In this document: positions 1-6,431 of the stretch, piece after piece
How positions within the stretch are numbered: the stretch's first letter is position 1
How the letters are laid out: each line of letters begins with the position of its first letter
Source: Vulcanimicrobiota bacterium
Lineage (GTDB): Bacteria; Vulcanimicrobiota; Vulcanimicrobiia; Vulcanimicrobiales; Vulcanimicrobiaceae
Length of the DNA stretch: 12,064 bases
Assembly (NCBI GenBank): GCA_003167055.1
Contig: PMUE01000331.1
Location: 1-12,064, forward strand
Direction of reading: 5' to 3'
Notes under the pieces: model-generated
The model's input: the letters and a program-made list of their open reading frames with translations, nothing else
What the model was told of the DNA's origin: nothing
The model's database searches: none
Translations under genes and position numbers: made by a program

Positions 1-1
1 C

Positions 2-931
2 ATCGGCTTCAACATGCGAGCGCACGGCCTCACCTGCGATCACTTGATTGCCACGGAAATCGTCACCGCGGATGGTTTGATCCGTTCGGCGCGCGGCGAC
101 GATGCCTTGTTCTGGGTCTGTCGCGGAGCCGGCGGCGGAAACTTCGGTATCAACACGTCGTTCTCGTTTCAAACCTACGAGGTCGGACCGCTGACGGTGT
201 TCGACTTGATTTGGGACCATCAAACGGAGCGCGTGTTCGAACGGTTGATCGACGTGCTCGATCGCGCGCCGGCGACGCTCGGCTCGAAAGTCTCAGCCGT
301 TGCGCCCTCGGTGACGACACCCGAGATTTCGGTCCAACTGCTCGGGCAGTATCGAGGCACCCCGGCGCAACTGCGCGAGATACTTGCACCGGTCTACGCG
401 ATCGCGCAGCCGGAGGGGATCATCACATACGATCACTATTGGGCCGCGCAAGAGGTTCTCGCCGAGCCCGGCCATCCGGCGTACTACCAGGAGCGCTCGC
501 GATTCTTCGACGCGCCGTTCGATCACCGCGCAAATGCGACCGTGTTCGAATGGCTTCGCCGCTACCCGCGCACCGCAAAAACCGCAGCGTTCAAGGTGTT
601 TCAAACCGGCGCGCATGTGAACGATCACGGACCGCACGACATGGCCTTTGCCCATCGCTTCAGCCACTGGTTGAGTTCGATCGAACTCTATTGGGACAAG
701 ACCACCCCGCCCGACGTGCTCGCGCGCAATATGGCGTGGCTCGACGGCTTTTACGAGGCGATCGTTCCGCTCGCGAAGGGCGGCGCCTATCAGAACTTCA
801 TCGATCCGTCACTGCGCGATTGGCAACGCGCCTATCATGGCGGAAATTTTGAACAGCTGCGCAAAATCAAAACGAAGTTCGACCCCACAAACGTCTTTCG
901 TTTTGCGGAAGGCATTCCTTCGGGAGGTTAG
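2..931 (+). CDS. FAD-binding berberine-bridge-type oxidoreductase, 5' end missing
   Basis: The reading frame is open from the first bases of the window, and the residues before the first Met (I-G-F-N) continue the family motif, so the gene begins outside and the ATG at 14 is internal. The visible 309 residues hold the second half of a PCMH-type FAD-binding domain, with HGLTCDHLIATEIVTADG followed by LFWVCRGAGGGNFGI, the usual flavin-contacting stretch. The C-terminus is a berberine/BBE domain with YQNFIDPSLRDW and KFDPTNVFRF just before the stop. Such enzymes oxidise alcohols, sugars or alkaloid-like substrates with a flavin; the substrate cannot be told here. The His and Cys that attach FAD covalently in some members would lie upstream and cannot be checked. 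The next gene follows after one base, suggesting cotranscription. Family assignment is secure, specific function unknown. Confidence 0.88.
   Translation: MGFNMRAHGLTCDHLIATEIVTADGLIRSARGDDALFWVCRGAGGGNFGINTSFSFQTYEVGPLTVFDLIWDHQTERVFERLIDVLDRAPATLGSKVSAVAPSVTTPEISVQLLGQYRGTPAQLREILAPVYAIAQPEGIITYDHYWAAQEVLAEPGHPAYYQERSRFFDAPFDHRANATVFEWLRRYPRTAKTAAFKVFQTGAHVNDHGPHDMAFAHRFSHWLSSIELYWDKTTPPDVLARNMAWLDGFYEAIVPLAKGGAYQNFIDPSLRDWQRAYHGGNFEQLRKIKTKFDPTNVFRFAEGIPSGG
922..927 (+). promoter_or_regulatory. Shine-Dalgarno site of the small secreted protein gene
   Basis: GGGAGG lies five bases before the ATG at 933 and within the last codons of the FAD oxidoreductase gene. It decides the start of the small gene: the longer in-frame opening from 837 has no comparable site and would place a signal peptide in mid-protein. 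Confidence 0.75.
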
Positions 932-932
932 G

Positions 933-1292
933 ATGAAGAAGCTCTTTCTCTGCGGCGCGATCCTTGTATGCGCGGTCTTTGCGATGCAAAGCGCCGCCTT
1001 TGCAGCCAGAATCGCGGTTGCGAATTGGACGCAAGATGCGTGGGCCTGGGTGACGGTCTACGGTGCGAATCGTGTCATCATCGGATCCTATTGCGTAGGG
1101 CCGCGCTTTTCCGATAATCGCGAGGTGAAGAAGTCACTCAACGACGGAGCGAGCGCGGTGCGGGTCGAAGTTACGCACAAAGGCTGTTCGCATCCGGTCA
1201 TGCTCGATAGAGAACTGAAAGCGTGGCATGGCTCTAATTTCAAGGGCATCGTGAACGGGAGTAAAGGGAGTTACACCTTCACGCAGCAGTAA
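933..1292 (+). CDS. Small secreted protein of unknown function
   Basis: This encodes 119 residues. The N-terminus is a classic Sec signal peptide: MKK, then a hydrophobic core (residues 4-19), then AAFAA with likely cleavage after residue 24. The mature part of about 95 residues has two cysteines (Cys54 and Cys85) that could form a disulfide, is rich in Trp, Val and Gly, and looks like a small beta-rich exported domain. No known family was recognised. The start at 933 is supported by the GGGAGG site and by the signal peptide beginning at that Met. It follows the FAD oxidoreductase gene by one base, so the two are probably translated from one message. Its stop directly abuts the stop of the convergent glycosyltransferase gene. 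Export is inferred from the signal peptide; the role is unknown. Confidence 0.8.
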   Translation: MKKLFLCGAILVCAVFAMQSAAFAARIAVANWTQDAWAWVTVYGANRVIIGSYCVGPRFSDNREVKKSLNDGASAVRVEVTHKGCSHPVMLDRELKAWHGSNFKGIVNGSKGSYTFTQQ

Positions 1293-2984
1293 TCACACTG
1301 TTGTGCAGCCGGGTCCATCGATCAAGAACAGGGCGCCGGTTCCGCGCGACGTGATCAGCGTGCGCGTACGTCCGTAGGTTGGATCGTAGTCCGGGCGTTT
1401 GAGCGGCGCGACGAGCCAAATGCGATCGTGCGTGCACAGCACGCTGCGTGCCGGGACGCCTTCGTCGCTCTTGCGGGCCCCCGGCGGCGCCAGCGCGTAC
1501 ACGTGCGGCTGCGTATAAAACACCAGTGCATTGGCGCCGCGAAAGCTCTGAATGGCAACGATATCACCGGGACGACGCTGCTGATCGATGATCGCGGCCA
1601 ACTGCGGCACGGGTTTGAACGGCTCGGCGTGGGGAAGCGCCTCGACGGCTAAGATGTCGACTGCAATCAGCATCGCGAATCCCAGCACGTACGGTGCCGA
1701 CTCCATCGTCGCGCGTCGCGCGAACAACAACGCGGCGACGATCGAGCCGATTCCGATCGAGGCGCCCATTTGAATCAAATCCGGCGCAACCGCCAACGCC
1801 GAACTGCCAAGCTTGTTGTCGCGAACGAACAAGACGATCGCGATCGCACACAATCCGATGAAGATCGGCACGCTCGCGGTCGACACGACGACCGAGCGGC
1901 TTGCGCCTTTCTTTACCACCGCGTCGAAGTAGAGAGCGACAACCAGCGCCAATGCCGGCAATTCGAGCGCGATGTAGTTCGGCAATTTTGTTTGCGCGAA
2001 ACTGAAAAATACCAACGGCACAACGATCCAGGTGAATGCGAGCCGCCAGAGCCGCGCTAGGTTCGGCGGCGTCGCGGTGTTGCGCAAGGCGGCGATGCCG
2101 GAGGCCACACCCATCGGAAGAAACGCGATCCACGGAAAGAAGCCGAGAACTAACACGGGCACGTAGTACCAGATCGGCCCGGATTGATTTTCGATGACGC
2201 CGGTGTAGCGACCGAAGGTGTAGTGCACCATCATGCGCTCGAACGCGTGCGGGCCGGCGACGACGGCGACCGCAACCATCCACGGCGCGACGATCAGCAC
2301 AAAGGCCAGCCCGCCCGCGATCCATGCGCGCCACGATGGCAGCCGCAGCGGCTCGTTGCGCCAATCCCAGATCGCGTACGGCACGATCACCATGAGCGCC
2401 ATCACCGGCGCCACCAGCCCCTTGGCAAGAAATCCCAATCCGGCGGCAACGCATCCGTAAATGAAGTAGCGACCGCGCCCCGATTCAAGCGCGCGAAACC
2501 ACCAGAAAATACACAGCGCGACCGCCACGTCGAGCAGCGCATCCATGATCGCGAGGCGCCCGATGACGGCTTGCATCAGCGAACTCGAGAGCACGGCGCT
2601 AGCGTAGATGCCGATGCGCGTACCGGCTTGTCGCGCTACCGCATAGCCGGTCATGGCGCCGATCAAGATCGTCGCGATCGCTGACGGGAGACGAAGCGCG
2701 AACGACGTCACCCCGAGGAGGTGCGCAAAGATTGCGCCGATCCAGAAGTACAGCGGCGGCTGCACGAACCACGGCGCGCCGTTGAGATGCATGACGATCC
2801 AGTCGTGGGTCAGCAAGATCTCGCGCGCTACCTCACCGTAGGCCGTCTCACTGTTATCCCACAGCGTCCCCACGCCGAGGCCAGGCAGCGTGATCAGCGC
2901 CGCGATGAGTGCGCCGACAAAAGCCGCACGCGCCGGTCTCTCCATATCGACGGACGGTGTTTGGCACCCCGGTGCGGAAGTCAT
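1293..2984 (-). CDS. ArnT-like membrane glycosyltransferase (GT83/PMT family)
   Basis: This is a polytopic membrane protein of 563 residues with about a dozen hydrophobic segments. The first extracytoplasmic loop, after the first membrane helix, reads WDNSETAYGEVAREIL and then HLNGAPWFVQPPLYFW. This matches the conserved loop of ArnT/dolichyl-phosphate-mannose mannosyltransferase relatives; the acidic residues Asp43/Glu46 are candidates for the catalytic acid. FLAKGLVAP and SGPIWYYVPVLVLGFFPW are further family signatures. Members move a sugar from a polyprenyl-phosphate donor onto lipid A, another lipid or a protein at the outer face of the inner membrane. The acceptor here is unknown. The start is ambiguous. 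Met1 at 2984 has GGAG 12 bases upstream but leaves nine bases to the divergent gene; Met14 at 2945 has no clear site but sits naturally before helix 1. The gene is convergent with the secreted protein gene, with stops touching. Confidence 0.85.
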   Translation of the reverse strand: MTSAPGCQTPSVDMERPARAAFVGALIAALITLPGLGVGTLWDNSETAYGEVAREILLTHDWIVMHLNGAPWFVQPPLYFWIGAIFAHLLGVTSFALRLPSAIATILIGAMTGYAVARQAGTRIGIYASAVLSSSLMQAVIGRLAIMDALLDVAVALCIFWWFRALESGRGRYFIYGCVAAGLGFLAKGLVAPVMALMVIVPYAIWDWRNEPLRLPSWRAWIAGGLAFVLIVAPWMVAVAVVAGPHAFERMMVHYTFGRYTGVIENQSGPIWYYVPVLVLGFFPWIAFLPMGVASGIAALRNTATPPNLARLWRLAFTWIVVPLVFFSFAQTKLPNYIALELPALALVVALYFDAVVKKGASRSVVVSTASVPIFIGLCAIAIVLFVRDNKLGSSALAVAPDLIQMGASIGIGSIVAALLFARRATMESAPYVLGFAMLIAVDILAVEALPHAEPFKPVPQLAAIIDQQRRPGDIVAIQSFRGANALVFYTQPHVYALAPPGARKSDEGVPARSVLCTHDRIWLVAPLKRPDYDPTYGRTRTLITSRGTGALFLIDGPGCTTV

Positions 2985-2993
2985 CCGTTACCC
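2946..2993. promoter_or_regulatory. Probable divergent promoter/operator region with overlapping inverted repeats
   Basis: This is the only space for a promoter of the tetrapyrrole operon on the plus strand. It holds two overlapping inverted repeats: GGTG (2956-2959) pairs with CACC (2965-2968), and GCACC (2964-2968) pairs with GGTGC (2971-2975). TTGGCA at 2961-2966 resembles a -35 box, but no good -10 box is seen at the usual distance. No Shine-Dalgarno site lies just before the ATG at 2994, so leaderless translation is possible. If the glycosyltransferase starts at 2984, part of this stretch is its coding sequence. The regulatory role is inference from position and symmetry. Confidence 0.3.
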
Positions 2994-4898
2994 ATGCTCC
3001 CGATTTCCCTGCGCGCCGACGGGCGTCGAGCGCTCATCGTCGGCGGCGGAAACGTTGCGCGCCGCAAGGCCGAAGCGTTACTCGAGGCCGGCTTTGCCCT
3101 CACCGTCATCGCGCCGTCGATCGACGCGCGACTGCGTGCACTATGTGAGCGCCCGGATGGCGTGCTGCTCGAACGCGAGTATGCGAGCGGTGATTTGGGC
3201 GACGCCGCTGTCGCGATTGCGGCAACCGATCGGCCCGGGGTCAACGCGGCGGTGCTCGCCGATGCACGCGCGGGACGCATTCTGGCGTGTGACGCGACCA
3301 ATCCCGACGACGGCGACTTCACCATGCAAACCACGGTTCGCGCCGGCGAATTGACCTTTGCTATCGATTCGGGACGTAGCTCGCCGGCATTTGCCCAGCG
3401 TATCGCACGCGAGCTGCGCGAACGCTTCGGGCCGGAATATAATGCCGCGGCGCGCACACTGGCGCGCATGCGCACCTACGTACGCACGGTGCTCGAGCCT
3501 CCGCAACGCGGCGCGGTGATGCACGAGCTTGACGAACTTCCGATCGACGAACTCGCGCGCATGAATCCGGTGCAAGCGGAACACCTAGTCGAAGAAACAA
3601 TCGAACGCCTTTGTCGTCCCGAGGCGCACGCCGAAAGCGTGCCTCGAGGGACGAAGGTAACGTGCGCGTCGCGGGGCAGCGCGCTCGCGATGACGCAAGC
3701 GCGTTTGGTCGCGGCCGCACTCGCGCAGCGCGGCATCGCAACGACGATCGAAACGATCACCACCACCGGCGATCGCGAACAAGATCGTCCAGTGAGCGAA
3801 CTCGGCAGCATCAACGTGTGGGTGAAGGAGCTCGAAGTCGCGCTGCTCGAGGGCCGCGCCGACTACGCCGTGCATTCGTGCAAGGACTTGCCGGGCGAGC
3901 TCGATCCGATGATGCAGCTCGCCGCGATCTCCGCGCGCGAAGACGCGCGCGATGCGTTCTGCAGCGAACGCTATACCGACTTCGACGCGCTGCCTGCGGA
4001 CGCCGTCGTCGGCACATCGAGCGAGCGACGCCGCGCTCAGCTGCACGCGATGCGCCCCGATTTGCGCTACGAGAGTCTGCGCGGCAACGTCGACACGCGG
4101 CTGCGCAAATTGCGCGACGGCCAATACGACGCGATCGTGCTCGCCATGGCGGGCCTGCGCCGGCTCGGCGTCGAGGCAACACACACGGTGCCGTTCGATT
4201 CGCACCGGATGGTACCGGCGGTCGCGCAGGGTGCCCTTGCAGTCGAGACCCTGGCGAGCAACGACACACTTACCGCCGAGTTGTACGCGGCGGTCAACCA
4301 CGAGCCGACGCAATGGTGCGTCGAAGCAGAGCGCGCCGTGCTGCGCGCAATGCGCGCCGGATGCAGTGCACCGCTTGGGGTCCACGCGCAGCTGGTTGGG
4401 GCGCTGATGACGATCGACGCGGCATTTTCGCTGGCCGACGGCACGATGCTGCGCGAGCACGTCGAGGGCGGCGTCGACTCGCCCGAAACCTCGCGCCGGC
4501 TGGGCGCGCAGCTGGCTGCGGCACTTACGACCGCGCGCGATCGCCTGGCCCTCCCGCGCGTGCTCCTCGCGCGAACGCAGGATCGCCCCAGCCGGATCGC
4601 CGCCGAGCTTCGCGGCCGTGGCGTCGAAGTGGTCGAGCTGCGCGAGGGAGAATCCGGCTCGGACCTGATGAACATGATTCCGCAGATGCTCCTCTTTCCG
4701 TCCAGCGGCTCAGTCGCAGCGGCTCGCCCCTATCTCGATTGGCTGCGAGGCCAAGCGGTGCGTCCGCTCGTGGCGGCGATGGGACCGCAATCCGGTGCGG
4801 CGGCCAGCGAAGCGGGATTCGCGCCCGATATCGTCGCGCCCGAGGCTTCAATCGATGCATTCGTAGCCGCCGTTGCCCAGCGGTTGCAAACACGATGA
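2994..4898 (+). CDS. hemC: Three-part fusion: precorrin-2 dehydrogenase (CysG-N) + hydroxymethylbilane synthase (HemC) + reduced HemD domain
   Basis: One open frame of 634 residues. Residues 1 to about 205 resemble the CysG N-terminus/Met8p: the NAD site is VGGGNVARRKAEALLEAG (16-33), the conserved Asp is Asp100, and SGRSSPAFA follows at 126-134. This domain oxidises precorrin-2 to sirohydrochlorin; whether it also inserts iron is unclear. Residues about 221-520 are a complete HemC, which joins four porphobilinogens into hydroxymethylbilane. It has ASRGSALAMTQA, VHSCKDLP with catalytic Asp298, GTSSERRRAQL, RGNVDTRLRKL, and Cys457 in RAGCSAPLG to hold the dipyrromethane cofactor. Residues about 521-634 are a shortened HemD-like tail (separate entry). 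The usual HemC is near 310 residues and stands alone. The start ATG at 2994 precedes the NAD-binding strand as expected. The stop overlaps the hemB ATG by four bases. It is first in the operon. Confidence 0.92.
   Translation: MLPISLRADGRRALIVGGGNVARRKAEALLEAGFALTVIAPSIDARLRALCERPDGVLLEREYASGDLGDAAVAIAATDRPGVNAAVLADARAGRILACDATNPDDGDFTMQTTVRAGELTFAIDSGRSSPAFAQRIARELRERFGPEYNAAARTLARMRTYVRTVLEPPQRGAVMHELDELPIDELARMNPVQAEHLVEETIERLCRPEAHAESVPRGTKVTCASRGSALAMTQARLVAAALAQRGIATTIETITTTGDREQDRPVSELGSINVWVKELEVALLEGRADYAVHSCKDLPGELDPMMQLAAISAREDARDAFCSERYTDFDALPADAVVGTSSERRRAQLHAMRPDLRYESLRGNVDTRLRKLRDGQYDAIVLAMAGLRRLGVEATHTVPFDSHRMVPAVAQGALAVETLASNDTLTAELYAAVNHEPTQWCVEAERAVLRAMRAGCSAPLGVHAQLVGALMTIDAAFSLADGTMLREHVEGGVDSPETSRRLGAQLAAALTTARDRLALPRVLLARTQDRPSRIAAELRGRGVEVVELREGESGSDLMNMIPQMLLFPSSGSVAAARPYLDWLRGQAVRPLVAAMGPQSGAAASEAGFAPDIVAPEASIDAFVAAVAQRLQTR
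4554..4895 (+). other. HemD domain-1-only tail of the CysG-HemC fusion
   Basis: The tail of about 114 residues aligns by eye with the HemD half of the CobA-HemD protein at 9715-11232. Its start, PRVLLARTQDRPSRIAAELR then GVEVVEL, matches KRILITRPARQAAEFARALY then GVEPILA. Its end, LLFPSSGSVAAARPYL and AAMGPQSGAAASEAGF, matches LTFTSASTVRGFVELL and ACIGPITAEAADELGL. About 145 residues between the two blocks are absent. In the known uroporphyrinogen III synthase fold, domain 1 is built from the N- and C-terminal parts and domain 2 is inserted between them, so this looks like domain 1 alone. The active site normally lies in the cleft between the domains, so independent catalysis is doubtful. A structural or substrate-handover role is a guess. 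Confidence 0.65.
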
Positions 4899-5869
4899 AC
4901 TCGCGTCCGCGCCGCTTACGCCGCACGCCGGTGGTGCGCGCGATGATTCGCGAGCATGCGGTGCGCGTCGACGCGCTCGTCATGCCGATGTTCGTCGTCG
5001 CGCGCGAGAGCGACGCGGGACCGATCTCCTCGATGCCCGGGATTTCGCGCTTGACGCTCGAGCAAGCCGTCGCGGAAGCACGGGAGTTGTATGCACTCGG
5101 CGTGCGTAGCGTGCTGCTCTTCGGCATTCCCGACCGCAAGGATGCCGTCGCGTCAAGCAATTACGATCCGAATGGAATCGTCCAGCGCACCATCGCCGCG
5201 ATCAAAGCGGCGGTGCCGCAGATGTACGTGATCGCCGATCTGTGCAACTGCGAATACACCGATCACGGACACTGCGGCATCGTCGACGAGCACGGCGACG
5301 TCGACAACGACAAGACGGTCGATCTGCTGGTGCGTACCGCGCTCACCTACGCGCAAGCCGGCGTCGACGTGATCGCACCCTCCGATATGATGGACGGCCG
5401 CGTTGAAGCGCTGCGCCGCTCGCTCGACGCGCGCGGCTACACGGCTGTGACGATCATGGCGTACAGCGCGAAATATGCGTCGGCATTTTATGGTCCGTTT
5501 CGCGAAGCCGCGGACAGCACGCCGCAATTCGGCGATCGCCGCACCTATCAAATGGATCCGCCGAATGCGCGCGAGGCAATGCGCGAGATATCGCTCGACA
5601 TCGAAGAAGGCGCTGACGTCGTCATGGTCAAGCCGGCGCTTCCCTATCTCGACATCGTACGGATGGCACGCGATACCTTCGACGTGCCGATTGCCGTCTA
5701 TAACGTGAGCGGTGAATATTCGATGGTGCAAGCCGCGATCGAACGCGGATGGCTCGAACGCGATCGTACGATCGACGAACTTTTGGTCTCATTTGTCCGC
5801 GCGGGTGCCGACATCATCATCACCTACTTCGCGAAGGAGTACGCGCAACGTGCAGCAACACGCGGCTGA
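4895..5869 (+). CDS. hemB: Delta-aminolevulinic acid dehydratase (porphobilinogen synthase)
   Basis: The protein of 324 residues is the normal length for HemB, which condenses two 5-aminolevulinates to porphobilinogen in the cytoplasm. The two Schiff-base lysines are visible: Lys193 in YSAKYASAFYGPFR and Lys246 in VMVKPALPYLDI. DLCNCEYTDHGHCG carries Cys117, Cys119 and Cys127, the three-cysteine site of zinc-dependent HemB, as opposed to the Asp-rich magnesium-type site. IAPSDMMDGRV and PIAVYNVSGEYSM are further family signatures. The ATG at 4895 overlaps the previous stop as ATGA and gives the standard N-terminus (RPRRLRRTPVVRAMIREH), so coupled translation is likely. There is no clear Shine-Dalgarno site. 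The identification is certain. Confidence 0.97.
   Translation: MNSRPRRLRRTPVVRAMIREHAVRVDALVMPMFVVARESDAGPISSMPGISRLTLEQAVAEARELYALGVRSVLLFGIPDRKDAVASSNYDPNGIVQRTIAAIKAAVPQMYVIADLCNCEYTDHGHCGIVDEHGDVDNDKTVDLLVRTALTYAQAGVDVIAPSDMMDGRVEALRRSLDARGYTAVTIMAYSAKYASAFYGPFREAADSTPQFGDRRTYQMDPPNAREAMREISLDIEEGADVVMVKPALPYLDIVRMARDTFDVPIAVYNVSGEYSMVQAAIERGWLERDRTIDELLVSFVRAGADIIITYFAKEYAQRAATRG
5834..5839 (+). promoter_or_regulatory. Shine-Dalgarno site of the MobA-like gene, inside hemB
   Basis: AAGGAG lies ten bases before the GTG at 5850 and within the 3' end of hemB. It is the best ribosome binding site seen within the operon. It supports a GTG start that overlaps hemB by 20 bases, in place of the longer frame opening at 5712. 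Confidence 0.65.
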
Positions 5870-6431
5870 TCTGACGATCGTGATCCTGGCGGGTGGACGC
5901 GCCACGCGTTTTCCCGGCAAGCTTGAGGCAGACTTCGACGGCGAGCCGCTTTTGGCGCACGTCTACCGTCATCTGCGCGAGGTCGCGCCGGTCATGATTG
6001 CCGGTCGCGGCACGTTTTCGGATGCGTTGGACGCACTACTCGAATGCCCAATCGTCGTCGACCGCTGGCCGGATCGCGGGCCGCTCGGGGGTCTGCTCTC
6101 GGCCGCATATCAAACCAGTGCCGCGCGCATCTTTACGGTCGCCGGCGATGCACCGCTGATTACGAGTACGCTGGTCGAACAGCTGCTTGCGGCGTGGAAC
6201 GAGGGCGACGAAGCCGTCGTACCCGAACACGACGGCCGGCTCGAGCCGCTCGCCGCGCTCTACCGTCGCGACGCGCTCGTCCGCGAGGCCTGGGATTGCC
6301 TCCACAGCGACGACCCGTCGATGCACGCGCTTCTCGCGCGCTTACGCGTACGCCGCGTTGCGTGCGATGCGCACAGCTTCGCGAACATCAATACCAGCGC
6401 GGATCTTTCGTTGCTCGCCGAGGCTCCGTGA
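5850..6431 (+). CDS. mobA: MobA-like nucleotidyltransferase (molybdenum cofactor guanylyltransferase family)
   Basis: From the GTG at 5850 the protein has 193 residues, the usual MobA length. MobA transfers GMP from GTP to molybdopterin to make the guanine dinucleotide cofactor. Residues 12-24 contain the nucleotide loop LAGGRATRFPGK. DRGPLGGLLSA (75-85) is the family guanine-site segment. AGDAPLIT (98-105) holds the metal-binding Asp100, where typical MobA has CDMPF. NINTSADL near the C-terminus is a common MobA ending. The loop departs slightly from the textbook LAGGxSxRMGxDK, so a relative acting on another nucleotide or cofactor is possible; the family is more certain than the substrate. 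It overlaps hemB by 20 bases and hemL by four (GTGA), and is an unexpected member of a tetrapyrrole operon. Molybdenum enzymes often work alongside heme or siroheme (for example in nitrate/nitrite reduction), which could explain the grouping. Confidence 0.8.
   Translation: MQQHAADLTIVILAGGRATRFPGKLEADFDGEPLLAHVYRHLREVAPVMIAGRGTFSDALDALLECPIVVDRWPDRGPLGGLLSAAYQTSAARIFTVAGDAPLITSTLVEQLLAAWNEGDEAVVPEHDGRLEPLAALYRRDALVREAWDCLHSDDPSMHALLARLRVRRVACDAHSFANINTSADLSLLAEAP

Noticed and set aside
1294..1305. Possible terminator hairpin between the convergent genes (CACA...TGTG)
   Set aside because: The stem is only four base pairs with no T-tract; too weak to call.
1564..2454. Alternative minus-strand frame within the glycosyltransferase
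   Set aside because: It is Arg-rich without membrane segments, while the other frame has clear ArnT-family motifs throughout.
2721..2993. In-frame open extension upstream of the CysG-HemC fusion
   Set aside because: It lies antisense to the glycosyltransferase gene, is rich in Arg/His/Asp as expected of a shadow, and resembles no N-terminal domain; the family start fits the ATG at 2994.
2946..2993. Rex operator in front of the operon
   Set aside because: No TTGTG...CACAA-type palindrome is visible; the repeats present are GGTG/CACC.
3585..4460. Long minus-strand open frame opposite the HemC domain
   Set aside because: It is the complement of a strongly coding GC-rich frame, has no recognisable motif and no ribosome site, and HemC motifs are continuous on the other strand.
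4554..4898. Frameshift or truncation as the cause of the short HemD tail
   Set aside because: The C-terminal GPQSGAAASEAG block and natural ending are present in the same frame, and hemB starts at once, so the missing part is internal and not a lost 3' end.
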